Assembly (NCBI RefSeq): GCF_000186345.1 | Contig: NC_014962.1 | Location: forward strand, 2,046,001-2,110,000 | DNA: 64,000 nt | Origin: Isosphaera pallida ATCC 43644 | Lineage (GTDB): Bacteria; Planctomycetota; Planctomycetia; Isosphaerales; Isosphaeraceae | Reading direction: 5' to 3' | Shown here: positions 1-10,825 of the stretch, in pieces | Numbering within the stretch: position 1 is the stretch's first letter | Layout: the number at the start of each line of letters is the position of its first letter | Translations under genes and position numbers: made by a program | The notes under the pieces: model-generated | Told to the model about the DNA's origin: nothing | The model's database searches: none | Seen by the model: the letters and a program-made list of their open reading frames with translations, nothing else

Positions 1-1172
1 GCAAGTTGATGCTGCTTGGCGGCGATCTGCAACTCGATTTCCGCCTCGCGGCGGCGTACTTCGGCCTCGACCCGTTCGACCACCAGCTTGTCGGCGTGTT
101 GCTCAACGAGCTTGGCGAAGACCTCGGAATGCTTGGCGAGCTCGCGGGCCACCTCCTCGGAAAGGTCACGAACCCGTTGCGTGTCAGCCGCGATCTGGCG
201 CAAGCGGTCTAGCTTACGGGCGTTGATCTCATCGTTGGAAACCACCGCGTCACCTTCGAGGGTGGCCACTAGGTCCTTGAGCGGCTGGGTTTGGCTGCGG
301 GGAATGCCAGCCAATCGCGCTGCCCAGTTCACGATCTGATTGTCGGTTGAACCATCAAGCACTTGGCCATGCAACCGAAGTTCGTCGAGGTCGAACCAGT
401 TACTCCGGGTCAATTCAATCCGCAGGTGTCCATCAGGCGCGCCTTCGGGGGGATGATCGATTCTGACATCGAAGCGTTCAACCCGAACCAGACGGTGAAA
501 GACTTCCAACGGCAACCGAATAATTTCTGCCGGCGCGCCTGGAGTGGGGGCGATGGCTTCGAATTTGAGCTGCTTTTTGCTTCCGTTCCACATCGCCCGC
601 ACCGGACCGATCACCGTGCGGCGTCCGGCTAGGAACACGCGGGGCGTGGTCGAACGCGACCAGGCCATTGGCAAACTCCGTTGAACCCGCGCCGGGTCGG
701 GATCGTCCTCGGCGAGGTTGAGGATTTCCAAGAGGTCGTTGCCGGGCGGTTGGACATCGTGAATTTTGACCTGAAACTTATCGTTATCGGGACGTTGAGG
801 ATCATACTTGGTGGCGAACTCCAACGGGGCGGTCCAAATCGAGCCGGGCGTGACTTGCTCGGTGAGGATGCTGTCGCGGATCAACCACCAAACTCGCCCT
901 CGATTGGGAAAGGCGGATTCGCCGGTCTCGCAACGTTCGCCGTCTACTGACATCAACGGCAAGAGCACGCTGAAGCGATTGACGTGGGTGGTCCCAGACG
1001 CGGGAATCTCGAACGGGGCTTCATTCACCACAAAAACCAATCGCTTGCGATCGTAATACGCGCGTTCGCCATCCACGGTATGCAATCCTTTCAAAGTCAA
1101 AGATGGGTTGTTCGGACATGCAGGGCGGGACCAGACAAAACAATCTTCGGGTTGGACGCCGCGTGGAATCAT
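1..1172 (-). CDS. Unrecognised protein with coiled-coil C-terminal part, 3' end outside window
   Basis: The minus strand is open from an ATG at 1172 to the window edge, giving at least 390 residues. An in-frame TGA lies directly before the ATG and a G-rich stretch (1177-1184) lies just upstream. The first ~300 residues look globular and beta-rich, with acidic and aromatic patches such as RVWWLIRDS and RSNWFDLDELRLHG. From about residue 310 the chain becomes a charged, heptad-like helix rich in E, K, R and A, typical of a coiled coil. I do not recognise the family. Large proteins with a beta-rich head followed by a coiled coil include NTPase-linked and structural proteins, but no Walker motif is visible here, so no function is assigned. 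The plus-strand ORFs across this stretch are shadows. Confidence 0.75.
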   Translation of the reverse strand, partial: MIPRGVQPEDCFVWSRPACPNNPSLTLKGLHTVDGERAYYDRKRLVFVVNEAPFEIPASGTTHVNRFSVLLPLMSVDGERCETGESAFPNRGRVWWLIRDSILTEQVTPGSIWTAPLEFATKYDPQRPDNDKFQVKIHDVQPPGNDLLEILNLAEDDPDPARVQRSLPMAWSRSTTPRVFLAGRRTVIGPVRAMWNGSKKQLKFEAIAPTPGAPAEIIRLPLEVFHRLVRVERFDVRIDHPPEGAPDGHLRIELTRSNWFDLDELRLHGQVLDGSTDNQIVNWAARLAGIPRSQTQPLKDLVATLEGDAVVSNDEINARKLDRLRQIAADTQRVRDLSEEVARELAKHSEVFAKLVEQHADKLVVERVEAEVRRREAEIELQIAAKQHQL

Positions 1173-1850
1173 TCATCCCACCCCGGCCAAATCGAACCTT
1201 CTTCGAAGCGGCCCCGCCAACCAAGCCAACGTCGCATCGTCCCTGTTGTTTCGCGCCGCGCCCCTGGTTTTGCCCGGCTCACCTCTTCAGCGAGTCCATC
1301 GTCGAAGCGGCGGCGTTGATCGAATGATCCCGAAAAAACGACGACCGGATCGAGTCGATTGCGACCGGTCCTCACCCGGGAAACGACATCCGGGAAGCAG
1401 GGGGGCGCAAACCGAGTCAAGTCGGGAGGGCCAACCGCAACCCGTGGGTGCCGTGTGGCGACTGGAAGCGTCATCCTGATCGAGGCAACCTGAAATGGGG
1501 TGGTTGGGTCGTTGATGCGGAGAAGGGATCGCGACTCGACTCGGGACCACCGCCCGGATCGATCCCATCGGGAGGCCGGACGAACTGGGGTTGGACTCTC
1601 CTCGCGGGGTTGGGAATACGCGCTGGATTGTGTATTCTATCCCGAACCGCAAGTTCCGACCATCCACCCCAACGAATCGGTCACCGACGTTTGACAAGTG
1701 TGCGAGGTCCGAAGCCGGGGGTAGGGTCTTCACGCGGACCAGACTCCCGCCGGGTCGCAACGTCATGTTCTGTTCCAATGCTATGATCCGCCCCCAGGTG
1801 ATGGCCGGACTCGCGCCGTCTTTTTTTTCCCACCTCTGGAGGAGCTTTGG
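1173..1850. other. Intergenic region between divergent genes
   Basis: This 678-base stretch separates the minus-strand coiled-coil gene from the plus-strand NagB-like gene. Short ORFs occur on both strands but look like random arginine/proline-rich translations of G+C-rich DNA. A weak promoter-like pair (1610-1638) and the ribosome-binding site of the next gene (1838-1844) are the only elements I can point to. Confidence 0.6.
1610..1638 (+). promoter_or_regulatory. Possible sigma-70-like promoter upstream of the NagB-like gene
   Basis: TTGGGA at 1610-1615 and TATTCT at 1633-1638 are separated by exactly 17 bases. This matches the sigma-70 layout with four of six consensus bases in each hexamer. 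It would give a leader of about 205 bases before the gene at 1851. Such matches arise by chance, so confidence is low. Confidence 0.22.
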
Positions 1851-2816
1851 GTGATGACGATGACGATGAATTTGCTAACCACGCTTGATGGTTCGCTGAT
1901 GCAGGGATTTTTGCCTCGTGGTTGGGATCTGGCCAAAATTGATCGGCTTTGTGGGTTGTCCACGGCCGAAGCGTTTGCTCGCCGAGACTGGTGGCATCCG
2001 GATTTCCAACCCATTGGCTGCGGCTCACTGGAGGAGTTCGACGTGATGCTCGGCCACGAGATCGCCTGGTCGATCAAGCGTTGCCGAGACCAAGCGCGGC
2101 CGGCCGTGCTCATCCTGCCGGTGGGACCGATGGGAATGTATCGCTGGGCCGTCTACTTCCTCAAGGAGTGGGGGGTGTGCTGCGACCATGTTCACGGCTT
2201 CAACATGGACGAGTGGTCCGACGCCCAAGGAATGACCCTGCCGCCCAGCGATCCGGGGGCGTTTCGCAACGCGATGGAAACGGCGTTTTATGGTCCCCTC
2301 GGCTCGGCCGCCCCGCCAGAGTCGCAACGCTTCTTCGCCACCGCCGATCATTTGCCAGAATATGCTCAACGGATCGGCGATCTTCGCAAGTCCGGGGGTG
2401 AACTGATTGTCATTTTTGGGATTGGGCGGGTTTGCCACATCGCCTTCTGGGAACCCCACTTCATCGAGGATTACCCCGACCTTGCCGCTTGGAAAGCCGA
2501 CACCCACCGGATCGGAGCCAAGCTCCATCCGTTGACCATCGAGCAAAACGCCCTGACCAGCTTCAAGAGCCGCACCACCTTGGTTCCCGCCTTCGCCAAC
2601 ACGATCGGCCCTGGACTGTTCCTCACCGCCGATCGAATCATCGGTGGTGCCGACGGCGCGTTTGGACGGGGCATGCAGTGGCAGGGAATGAGTCTACGCA
2701 TGACTCTGGGATATAGCCCCGACCCTTGGGTACCCTCCTCTTTCATGCCGACCTTGCCCGGACGGTTGTTCCATCTCACCGAACTGACCCAACCTCTCGA
2801 ACCCGAAATGAACTAG
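1851..2816 (+). CDS. Glucosamine-6-phosphate deaminase/isomerase-like protein (NagB/RpiA superfamily)
   Basis: The 321-residue protein resembles NagB, which converts glucosamine 6-phosphate to fructose 6-phosphate and ammonia in the cytoplasm. It has the NagB-type FNMDEW motif near residue 117, which carries the Asp that acts as proton-transfer base in the family. It also has [13 protein letters not shown] near residue 190, aligning with GxGxDGHIAFNEP of true NagB. The Asp and Gly before the conserved His are replaced by Val and Cys, so the ring-opening relay is altered and activity may differ. A strong GGAGGAG (1838-1844) precedes GTG 1851 and ATG 1854, and both spacings are workable. It appears to be a single-gene unit. 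Many planctomycetes carry divergent NagB-like proteins of unknown substrate. Confidence 0.8.
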   Translation: MMTMTMNLLTTLDGSLMQGFLPRGWDLAKIDRLCGLSTAEAFARRDWWHPDFQPIGCGSLEEFDVMLGHEIAWSIKRCRDQARPAVLILPVGPMGMYRWAVYFLKEWGVCCDHVHGFNMDEWSDAQGMTLPPSDPGAFRNAMETAFYGPLGSAAPPESQRFFATADHLPEYAQRIGDLRKSGGELIVIFGIGRVCHIAFWEPHFIEDYPDLAAWKADTHRIGAKLHPLTIEQNALTSFKSRTTLVPAFANTIGPGLFLTADRIIGGADGAFGRGMQWQGMSLRMTLGYSPDPWVPSSFMPTLPGRLFHLTELTQPLEPEMN

Positions 2817-3141
2817 GCGGTGCTGACTCGCACCCGAGTCGTTTCAACCAAGGTCCGAGAGAAGGACGCGACTTGTTCTCCACTGATTCCACCGTCTCCG
2901 ACCCTAACGGCGTTGTTTCCAACACCCTGGGAACGGGGCGCATGAACGACGCGACTTCTCCTCTCACCATGCCGGTTGATGATGTGGGTTTCCCGACCCC
3001 AGAGAGGTTGCTAGGGAATCGGTTGGGAACAAGCCGCTCCCCAGCAATCGTCCTTACTTAGAACGACCCGGTGATGGTCCGAGAGCCTAACCAAGCGGAG
3101 CGACGCCCCCCCATCGAACCCTCGACGCTCCAAAGGACCTC
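2817..3141. other. Intergenic region between convergent genes
   Basis: These 325 bases lie between the end of the NagB-like gene and the end of the minus-strand transporter gene. I see no convincing coding sequence, no strong hairpin with a T tract and no repeat. Confidence 0.55.
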
Positions 3142-6100
3142 CTAACCCTCCTCGCGGAGCAGCTGCTGGCGAAGGGCCATCTCGCGGAACACCCCGGGTT
3201 CCCGAATCAATTCCTCGTAGCGACCCTTCTGGACAATCCGGCCTTCCTTGAGAACGTACACCCGATCGGCCCCCATAATCGTACTCAGGCGGTGAGCGAT
3301 CACCACCCGCGTTACTTTGAGCGAGGCGATGTGGTCGGACACCTTTCTCTGGGTCGGATTGTCGAGCGCACTGGTAGCCTCGTCGAACAACAACAACGCG
3401 GGCTTTTTGACCAAGGCTCGAGCGATGAACAGGCGTTGACGTTGTCCTCCAGATAGGGTGGCCGCTCCCTCGCCGATGACGGTGTGCATCTGCATCGGCA
3501 TGGCCGCGATGTCTTCGGCGATGCCCGCCAGACGGGCCGCCTCCCAGGCGTCCTCCATTGTCAAGGAGGAGGAAAAGCCGACGATGTTGGTGTAAAGGTC
3601 GCCGGGCATCAGCTGGGTATTCTGCAGCACCACTCCCAGTTGCCGCCTCACGTCGTACAGATCGAGGGTCGCCAAGTCTTTGCCGTCGTAGGCCACGACC
3701 CCCTCGGTTGGTCGATCGAACCCTAAGAGCAGCCGAAACAGGGTCGATTTGCCGCTGCCCGAGGGGCCCACCAGCGCCACGAACTCGCCTGGCAACACTT
3801 GAAAGTCCACTTGGTTGAGCACCAAGGGACCGTCATCATGGTAGCGGTACGAAACTCGGGATAGCGACACTGCCCCTCCCAGGCAACCGACTTCGGCTCC
3901 GGGATGTTCCTGCTCGACCGGGGTTTCCAACACGGGACGGATTCGGTCGTAAATCGGAATGACCGAGACCATCGAGGCCAGCAGGTTACCCAACGACAGC
4001 GCTGCGCCGACGAAGCCGAAGAAGGCGAAGTTGAAGGCCAGGAAGTGGCCCACCTCCAGCCCGCTGGCCACCAGCGAAACGGTCGCGGCATAGAGAATGG
4101 CCATAGTCGCTAGGGGAAATGCCGCGTAGAACAACGCCAGACGGTTGGCGATCACCCGCCCCCGCCGGGTTTGCTCCACTTGCTTGACGAACACCTCGCT
4201 CCAACGCGCGAAGGCGCGACGCTCCGCTGCCGCCACTCGAATCCGCGCGATCCCCGCCAACAGTTCCAGCAACAGACTGGAAACCTCCCCCTCCAGGGCG
4301 CGGATGCGTCGTTGAATCTGGACGTACCGACCAATCAGAAAAAAGGTGATGGTGGTCATCGCAACGACCAATCCGAGCGCCACGAGGGCGAGAATTGGTT
4401 GATACCAGAAAAGGAGAATCAACGCGAACGACGAGGAGAGGAAGCTCAGCACGGTGTTGACGGTCGCTCCCGAGAGTAGACCCAGCACCGTCTCGAAACC
4501 AAGGAGGCGATGGGCGAGGTCTCCGGCGCGTTGTTCGGCGAAGAAGCGGGTTGGGAGGCGCAACACCCTGTCCCAGATCGCGGGAAGCAGGTGGGTGGCA
4601 AGCAAGCCTTCAATCCGCAACACGGCCCGTCCTTGGAAGAAGCGGAAAGCCCCGATCATCAGGGCAATCACCGTGATCGCGCCGCAGAGCAACGCCAGGC
4701 GGTCGAGTTCGGCGGCAGGAACCACCTGGTCGATGATCAGCCCCAGGGCGATGGGCGGTATCAGAAGCAGCAGGCCCACCACCACCCCCAGCACGAGAAT
4801 CCAGCGAAGTTGGCCTCGAATCACCGGCCATGAGAAGGTCAGGAGGTCGCGCCAGGTGAGGGTGTGTCCGGGCAGACCGCGGTAAAACCGATAAGCGTAA
4901 GGACTCAAGGCAACGGGTTGTCCGGGGGATTGGGCCGAGGCGGAAATCGGGGCGTTCGACTCGCGGGAGGGTTCGCGGCAGCGGCCAGCAGATCGCCGGG
5001 CGGGACGCTTGCGTCTCCACCAGGTCCGGGGATGGAATTGGATCCTTGGCTGGGACTCGCCGTGGAAACCAGCATGCTGGTTGGTGGTCGTCGAGCCGTT
5101 GGTGGCCAGGTTGCGGTGGGTAACGGCGGCAGGTTGATCGTGGGTCCGAGCCGACGAGGGAGGAGGGTAAGGAATGCGGCCGGGATGGGAGGGATCGAAG
5201 AGGTCGTAGCCATCGCCCGAACGGTTGGGCAGCAAGGCGACCGGGCGTCTCAGTGGTTCGAGAAAGGCGAGAAGCGGACCGTTCTCCGCCGCGCTCCGCC
5301 ACCAGTCCGAACGCAGACGAACCCGGCGGGCGTGAAGACCACTGGCGTGCCCCAGTTCGGTCAAAGGGTCCGACACCCCCTGGCCCTCCCTCAAGCTCCT
5401 CGGCGGCTTGACTTCGATTCCAAAGACGCTGGCCACAGCACGATAGGCCGCCAACAGCGGTTGGCCGCCGCCTACGTCAATCGGCACATGGTTGTTCCGT
5501 TCCTGGAGTGGGGCAATTAAGCGATTCAACGCATTGCCCAACGCCGCCTCGTCTCGCAAGCTCGAAGCTCGCGCGATCCGATTGCGTCGCATGGCAACCC
5601 CGCGGCCGATCTGAGCGGCGTAACGGAGAACGACCTCGTGGAACAGCTTCAAACCAATCCAAGGGTCTTGATCTTCAAGAAGACGCTCGGTTGAGCGGCA
5701 TCTGAGGATCGAAGCGGTCTCGGCTTGAATCCAGGTACCGGGGGCCAGAGGAAATCGGGCCTCGTCTTCGTTGCGGGGAATCGTGACCTCGCCCAGGAAT
5801 CGCAGGCTCCCCTGGCGGGGCCACACCCAAACCACTCCGGAGCGGGGACGGGCGAGGTCGCCTTCGGCCAGGACCAGGTCGTCCTTGAGGTCCTCGACCC
5901 GAAATCGGGGTGGCTCGCCAGCCAACCCCCGCGACATCGCCTCGATCCAGCCGTCGATCCACTGAGCCAACTGCCAACGCAAATCATCTTCGAGACCCAA
6001 ACGAATCAAGTCGCCGCGATGCACCGAGCGCAAACGGGCCTCACCCACCCCCACCGCCAGGAAGGAGGCTCCAGCTGGTCCCCGCGTGGCTCCCACACCG

Positions 6101-8976
6101 AAGATCGCGCCTCCTTCCAGAATTCGGCAAAGGTGACGACGAGTTTTCGCAGCCTGATTCGCTTCAGACTGAAGAAGAAACACATCGACTTTTCCCCCGA
6201 TCACCTGCCAAACGCGGTTGGGGTCGTCGAGAGGCACCGGCGAGCGTCCCGAAACCACGAGTCGGCTTGTCCGATCGGAGCGATCGAGTTCCCGCTCCAG
6301 GTTAAGCGGAGTCAGGGAATCGTCTCGCTCGGGGGACTCTTTCGCACTCCCGGTCCATCCCGAGGCCAGGGCATCCTCGGGCGAGGGATGGATGATGGCG
6401 GCCCGACGCGACGACGTCACCTGAGCATGGTGGGTTCGTCCGGTCTTTCGACGGCGGGGTAATGATTGGCCCTGAGTGGCCTGGCCCTGGGGGTCCCGTC
6501 CAATCGATGACTCGTCCTGTTGGATCAGATTCCAATACTCCCCCCGAAGATCAAGCAATTCCTCATGGGTTCCGCGCTCCACGACCTTCCCTCGACGCAG
6601 GACCACAATTTCGTCGGCGTCGCGGATGGTGCTGAGACGGTGAGCAATGATCAAACAGGCGCATCCCCGTTGACGGATCGCGTCGTCTACCTCTTCTTCG
6701 GTTTTCGGGTCCAATGCGCTGGTCGCCTCATCCAAAATCAGGAGACTGGGGTCACGGGTCAAGGCGCGGGCGATCTCCAGACGCTGACGTTGACCGCCCG
6801 AAAAGTTCAAGGCCGCTTCGCGGATGGGGCTGGCGTAACCTCCGGGGCGCTTGATCAGATCACCGTGAATCCGGGCGTCGATCGCCGCTCGTTGGATCAT
6901 CTCCTCGGGAATCGTCTCGTCCCAGAGGGTCAGGTTCTCACGGATGGTTCCCGCGAACAAAAAGGTGAATTCGTCCACAATGCCCAAGGAGTTGATCATC
7001 GTGGCTCGGGGGAGGGCAGCGCGGGGCCGTTGATCGAACAAAATTTCCCCAGACCAGGGTTGAAGGAGGCCGACAATCAGCTTGCCAATGGTCGATTTGC
7101 CGCTGCCAGAACCACCCACCAACGCGATCCGCCCTCCGGGTTGAATGGTCAGATTGAACCCCTCCAGAAGCGGAGGACCATAGCGCTGGTAGCCGAAGGT
7201 CACCTCGCGGACTTGCACCAGACCCGACAGACGGGGAGGAGGACGACGTGCGGGTCGAACCACCGGCGTCTCGATGTTCACCGGATGCCAAGCGGCTGCG
7301 CATGTCGCAACAACCGTGGCGGATTCGCCGCCGGCGGGCGGGGCTTTGGGAGAAGGAGAAGCCGTCAAATCGGTCCAAGAGGGTGGCAAGGGAGGGCTGG
7401 CGCGAGCGGCAGACCCGACGGAGTGCGAGGGCGGCAAGGTGGTGGGGTCCGGGTCGTGGTGGATCACGTCGTTGAGACGGTTGAGATCGGCTTCGAGTTC
7501 CTGGGTGGTCGTTCCAATCCTCACCAGATCGTTGAATGGCTGCAAAAACGAGGCCAGCAAGGTCTGCATCGCCAGCAGACCGCCAATCGATAACGTCCCC
7601 TCGACCACGTGCGCTCCGCCCAACCCCAACACCGCGGCCGTGGTCGCCACCCCTAAGGTCGCGGGCAAGGCCAAAAGCGCAGCATCCGCCATCCCCAAGC
7701 GTTGACGCGCGTTGATCAGACGGGTCTGAAATCCAGTCCAGCGCACCATCATGTCCGCTTCGGAGGCGGAGGCTTTGATCGTCTCGATCGTCTGCACGGC
7801 AAAGGTGAGGCTGGCGGTGAGCTTACCTTGAAGCTGGGAGATTTTCTGCTTTTCCTCCGATCGCCAACGGGCGACCAGCTGCACCCCCAACAGGTTGAGC
7901 GACCCCAACGCGATTCCCGTCAGGGCCACCTGGGGATCGATCGAAATCATCACCACACCAAAGAAGACCACCATCAACAGCGAGATTGCCAGCGTGGCGA
8001 ACTCGCCGGCGACGACCCGGGCGATCCGGGGGTTAGCCGTGATCCGCGACGCCACATCACCGGCAAACCGTTGATGAAAAAATGACATCGGCAAATGCAA
8101 TACCCGCCAGAGGACTCGACTGGTCTGGCGAGTCGTCAAGCCCAACTCAAGTTGGAGCAGCCGGTTTTGTTGCAACCAGAGCAAGACCACCCGCGCGATC
8201 ATCGTGAAGAGCATGACAATCAGCAGGGGCCGGAACCAATCCCATTGACCGGCGATCAGAATCGCGTCTACAAAAATTTTGCCGAAGACCGCGCTGAGGA
8301 TCGACGGCACCACGCCCATCAACCCCAGAGCGAAAACCAGACTCCACAGACCACCCGCCCCACGGGACCATCGAATCAACTCCTCAGCCAACGAGGGGCG
8401 GCGGCCCCCCGGTTTGAGGGTCCCGCGCTCGAACCGAAAGGTGGGTCCGGTGAAGGAACGGTCGAACTCCTCGTCATCGATGACCCGATGACCGCTTGCC
8501 GGATCGTTGAGGTAAACTCGCCCGCGCCGAAATCCCTCAACCACCAGGAAATGATTGTTTTGCCAGAAGACTACGAACGGCGGAGCCAAACGTCGGACCT
8601 GACTGGCCTCGTAGTGACGGGGCTTGACCTCGAGACCATACTTGCGAGCCGCCTCCACCATCAAACGGGCTTTTGTTCCATCCCGCGACACCCCGCAATC
8701 AATCCGCAGCTGTTCCAACGGCACATATCGACCAAAGTGGAGCAAAATGATCCCCAACGCCGCCGCTCCACATTCAGATGCCTCCATTTGAAGGTAAACG
8801 GGGGTGCGAACCCGTCGGTCGCTTTGGGCTCGTTGTCGTTTACGACGACTGGCCTCCACACCCAACCTTCGCCAGAGGTTCCAGCCCCACCGGCATGATC
8901 GCTTGGAAGGGGTTGTCGCGGTGGAGGTCGAGGAAACGTCGGATTCGGCCGGAACGGAAACAGCGGGTTCGCTCAT
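3142..8976 (-). CDS. Fused NHLM-type bacteriocin peptidase/ABC exporter plus second ABC exporter
   Basis: This 1944-residue protein combines what are normally two NHLM exporter proteins. Residues ~57-185 form a C39 peptidase that would cleave double-glycine leaders: Cys69 in [12 protein letters not shown], His142 in NNHFLVVEG and Asp158 in LNDPASG. A six-helix ABC membrane domain (~205-480) follows, then a proline-rich linker (~505-585), then an ATPase domain with Walker [10 protein letters not shown] (~621), signature [10 protein letters not shown] and [12 protein letters not shown] linker (~830-900) leads to a region resembling the cyclic-nucleotide-binding fold (~915-1050), a long middle region, a second membrane domain from ~1375, and a second ATPase (Walker [10 protein letters not shown] ~1738, [20 protein letters not shown]). 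All catalytic motifs are intact. It follows the HlyD-like gene by 75 bases, which suggests co-transcription. No clear Shine-Dalgarno is seen before ATG 8976. Confidence 0.9.
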   Translation of the reverse strand: MSEPAVSVPAESDVSSTSTATTPSKRSCRWGWNLWRRLGVEASRRKRQRAQSDRRVRTPVYLQMEASECGAAALGIILLHFGRYVPLEQLRIDCGVSRDGTKARLMVEAARKYGLEVKPRHYEASQVRRLAPPFVVFWQNNHFLVVEGFRRGRVYLNDPASGHRVIDDEEFDRSFTGPTFRFERGTLKPGGRRPSLAEELIRWSRGAGGLWSLVFALGLMGVVPSILSAVFGKIFVDAILIAGQWDWFRPLLIVMLFTMIARVVLLWLQQNRLLQLELGLTTRQTSRVLWRVLHLPMSFFHQRFAGDVASRITANPRIARVVAGEFATLAISLLMVVFFGVVMISIDPQVALTGIALGSLNLLGVQLVARWRSEEKQKISQLQGKLTASLTFAVQTIETIKASASEADMMVRWTGFQTRLINARQRLGMADAALLALPATLGVATTAAVLGLGGAHVVEGTLSIGGLLAMQTLLASFLQPFNDLVRIGTTTQELEADLNRLNDVIHHDPDPTTLPPSHSVGSAARASPPLPPSWTDLTASPSPKAPPAGGESATVVATCAAAWHPVNIETPVVRPARRPPPRLSGLVQVREVTFGYQRYGPPLLEGFNLTIQPGGRIALVGGSGSGKSTIGKLIVGLLQPWSGEILFDQRPRAALPRATMINSLGIVDEFTFLFAGTIRENLTLWDETIPEEMIQRAAIDARIHGDLIKRPGGYASPIREAALNFSGGQRQRLEIARALTRDPSLLILDEATSALDPKTEEEVDDAIRQRGCACLIIAHRLSTIRDADEIVVLRRGKVVERGTHEELLDLRGEYWNLIQQDESSIGRDPQGQATQGQSLPRRRKTGRTHHAQVTSSRRAAIIHPSPEDALASGWTGSAKESPERDDSLTPLNLERELDRSDRTSRLVVSGRSPVPLDDPNRVWQVIGGKVDVFLLQSEANQAAKTRRHLCRILEGGAIFGVGATRGPAGASFLAVGVGEARLRSVHRGDLIRLGLEDDLRWQLAQWIDGWIEAMSRGLAGEPPRFRVEDLKDDLVLAEGDLARPRSGVVWVWPRQGSLRFLGEVTIPRNEDEARFPLAPGTWIQAETASILRCRSTERLLEDQDPWIGLKLFHEVVLRYAAQIGRGVAMRRNRIARASSLRDEAALGNALNRLIAPLQERNNHVPIDVGGGQPLLAAYRAVASVFGIEVKPPRSLREGQGVSDPLTELGHASGLHARRVRLRSDWWRSAAENGPLLAFLEPLRRPVALLPNRSGDGYDLFDPSHPGRIPYPPPSSARTHDQPAAVTHRNLATNGSTTTNQHAGFHGESQPRIQFHPRTWWRRKRPARRSAGRCREPSRESNAPISASAQSPGQPVALSPYAYRFYRGLPGHTLTWRDLLTFSWPVIRGQLRWILVLGVVVGLLLLIPPIALGLIIDQVVPAAELDRLALLCGAITVIALMIGAFRFFQGRAVLRIEGLLATHLLPAIWDRVLRLPTRFFAEQRAGDLAHRLLGFETVLGLLSGATVNTVLSFLSSSFALILLFWYQPILALVALGLVVAMTTITFFLIGRYVQIQRRIRALEGEVSSLLLELLAGIARIRVAAAERRAFARWSEVFVKQVEQTRRGRVIANRLALFYAAFPLATMAILYAATVSLVASGLEVGHFLAFNFAFFGFVGAALSLGNLLASMVSVIPIYDRIRPVLETPVEQEHPGAEVGCLGGAVSLSRVSYRYHDDGPLVLNQVDFQVLPGEFVALVGPSGSGKSTLFRLLLGFDRPTEGVVAYDGKDLATLDLYDVRRQLGVVLQNTQLMPGDLYTNIVGFSSSLTMEDAWEAARLAGIAEDIAAMPMQMHTVIGEGAATLSGGQRQRLFIARALVKKPALLLFDEATSALDNPTQRKVSDHIASLKVTRVVIAHRLSTIMGADRVYVLKEGRIVQKGRYEELIREPGVFREMALRQQLLREEG

Positions 8977-9051
8977 CGCACGGGCCCGTCAACGTGGCGG
9001 CGGGATGGAACTAGCTGGAAGCGGCTTGAAGGTTGACGCGACTCTGTTTGC

Positions 9052-10761
9052 TCACCAGACAGGGGGTTCCAGCTGAGTCTCACGTTTGAGCCAGGGAAGA
9101 ACCAAACTCAGCAGCGGTTGGGATTTGACCTTGATCGAGGCGTCGCACAGAGTCCAAGGCTCTACGACCTGGGCGTTGCCCGAGCGGGACGACCAAACCA
9201 GACGGTTGACCCAGTTGGAACCGTCCGGCTTGACCCAGAACGGCAACGTCTCGTAGCGCGCCAGTTCAATCGTCACCAACGTGAAGACTCCCGGCGTTCC
9301 CGTGACCTGATGAGCGACTCCCATGGATCCTTGAAGAAACTTGCTCACCAAGGCGGGATGCTTCAAACGGGATAAAACGGCGTCCTCGGTCGCGGGGAGG
9401 TTCGACAGATTGACGACCCGGCCCCGAATATAGCCGTATTCGACCCGCCGAATCGTCGTGGGACTGATCTCCACCTCTTGGTCAGGACGAATCCGTTTCC
9501 CGTCTTCGGTAGGGACGAACACCAACGCCACCTTGAGGTCGTTGCGGCGAGGTTCGGACTGGTCGGGGTCGATTCGCTCCAGCAAGGCGATGGGCTGGCC
9601 TTCCTCCACTTTGGCCCCCACGCTCTTGAGGATCGCGTGGACGTGGTACTCCTCGAATTCCGGTTCCGGTTGGTTCGTTCCGGTTGGAACGTGGAGAGGG
9701 GTTCTCTGCGTGTTTGACAACCCTCGCTCGGTCTCCTCGCCAGAAGGAAGGACCGAGCGGCTTGGGACGGGATTACCCTGAGCGTCGAGTTGCCTCAAAT
9801 CGACAAAGGTCACCAGCGACTTGCGACCATGCCGCGCTTCCAAAATCCGACATTCATCTTCAAGACGCGCGATGGCGAGCTGACGCTTGAGCTGTTCTTC
9901 ACTCCTTTGATCCTTCTCCTTGAGGAATTCGTATTCCAACTGGCTCAATTCGCTGAGGGCCTGGCCCCGTTCGTTCTCGGCCTGATCGAGTTGGATCCGG
10001 GCCGCCAAATATTCCTGACGGTTGACATTGCGGGCGTCGCGGCTCATCAAGAGATCGAGAGCGCGCATCTGCTCGCGTGATAGGGCAATGCGCCGATCGG
10101 CCAGTTCGATCAAAAGCTTGAGCGTCTCTTCACGTTTCCGCTTGGCCTGGGTTTGGCGTTGTTCGCGTTCGTGCTCCTGGCGGGTGAGTTGAGCGTCCTC
10201 CCACCGGGCGCGTTCCAGTTCGCGGCGTTTTTCCTCGACCTGATCCAGCAGATCCTCCTGAGCCAGCACCGCGAAGGCGGGGCGATGCGCCGGACTGGAA
10301 CGGTCCGGGTAGGGTTCCACGACTTCGAATCCGCCAGTGCGTGGAGTCCGACGAATGCGTTGTCCCTCACGCAGGTGAACCTCGATGAGGATGCCACCTG
10401 CGGGGGCGACCACCTGGGCCAGACTGTCCGGATCGACCAACAGCAGACCACGGCCGTGGACCTTGGTGGGCACCTCGTAGAGCAACGAGAACACCAACGT
10501 CAGCACGGTCAGGATGGTCAGAAGCGCCACAATCAGCCAGGGTCGGGTGGTGCTGAGGGTCAGCAACCCATCGAGTTGCTCGAACGCCTCAGGATGGTGC
10601 AATTCGATCTGGCGGGCATTCGTGGCACGGTCTTGGGACGCCGGAATCCCAGGGGTGGTGGGAGCAGCGATTGGAACCAAGGATGGGGAAGACGGCGAGT
10701 CGGCGGACAACACCCCGCTCGCAGGGAGGTCCGATTCGAGGATGCGTCGTCCTCCCGGCAT
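9052..10761 (-). CDS. HlyD-like adaptor of an NHLM-type peptide secretion system
   Basis: The 569-residue protein has a disordered N-terminus, one transmembrane helix (~74-95), and a periplasmic part that starts with a lipoyl-like half domain (APAGGILIEVHLREGQ). A long helical hairpin (~165-290) follows, rich in Glu, Arg and Gln, then the second half of the barrel and a C-terminal beta domain. This is the membrane fusion (HlyD) layout, and the neighbouring exporter places it in the NHLM secretion family. It would link the inner-membrane ABC exporter to the outer envelope. The start at 10761 has GGGGAG about seven bases upstream. The gene lies between the ArgZ-like gene (64-base gap) and the exporter (75-base gap), all on one strand. 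Confidence 0.86.
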   Translation of the reverse strand: MPGGRRILESDLPASGVLSADSPSSPSLVPIAAPTTPGIPASQDRATNARQIELHHPEAFEQLDGLLTLSTTRPWLIVALLTILTVLTLVFSLLYEVPTKVHGRGLLLVDPDSLAQVVAPAGGILIEVHLREGQRIRRTPRTGGFEVVEPYPDRSSPAHRPAFAVLAQEDLLDQVEEKRRELERARWEDAQLTRQEHEREQRQTQAKRKREETLKLLIELADRRIALSREQMRALDLLMSRDARNVNRQEYLAARIQLDQAENERGQALSELSQLEYEFLKEKDQRSEEQLKRQLAIARLEDECRILEARHGRKSLVTFVDLRQLDAQGNPVPSRSVLPSGEETERGLSNTQRTPLHVPTGTNQPEPEFEEYHVHAILKSVGAKVEEGQPIALLERIDPDQSEPRRNDLKVALVFVPTEDGKRIRPDQEVEISPTTIRRVEYGYIRGRVVNLSNLPATEDAVLSRLKHPALVSKFLQGSMGVAHQVTGTPGVFTLVTIELARYETLPFWVKPDGSNWVNRLVWSSRSGNAQVVEPWTLCDASIKVKSQPLLSLVLPWLKRETQLEPPVW

Positions 10762-10825
10762 CGCAAGCTCCCCTCTTGAAACGGCTTGACATTTCGAGAT
10801 AAGAGAATCAACTTACAAGCCATTC

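Noticed and set aside
6-1056. Several plus-strand ORFs
   Set aside because: They lie opposite a continuous minus-strand frame with natural protein composition, and their products are fragmentary and Arg/Ser-rich.
1287-1778. 163-residue minus-strand ORF in the first intergenic region
   Set aside because: Composition is Arg/Pro/Ser-rich with no hydrophobic core or recognisable motif and no ribosome site.
4864-5520. 218-residue plus-strand ORF inside the exporter gene
   Set aside because: It is antisense to a coherent ABC exporter sequence and looks like a G+C-rich shadow.
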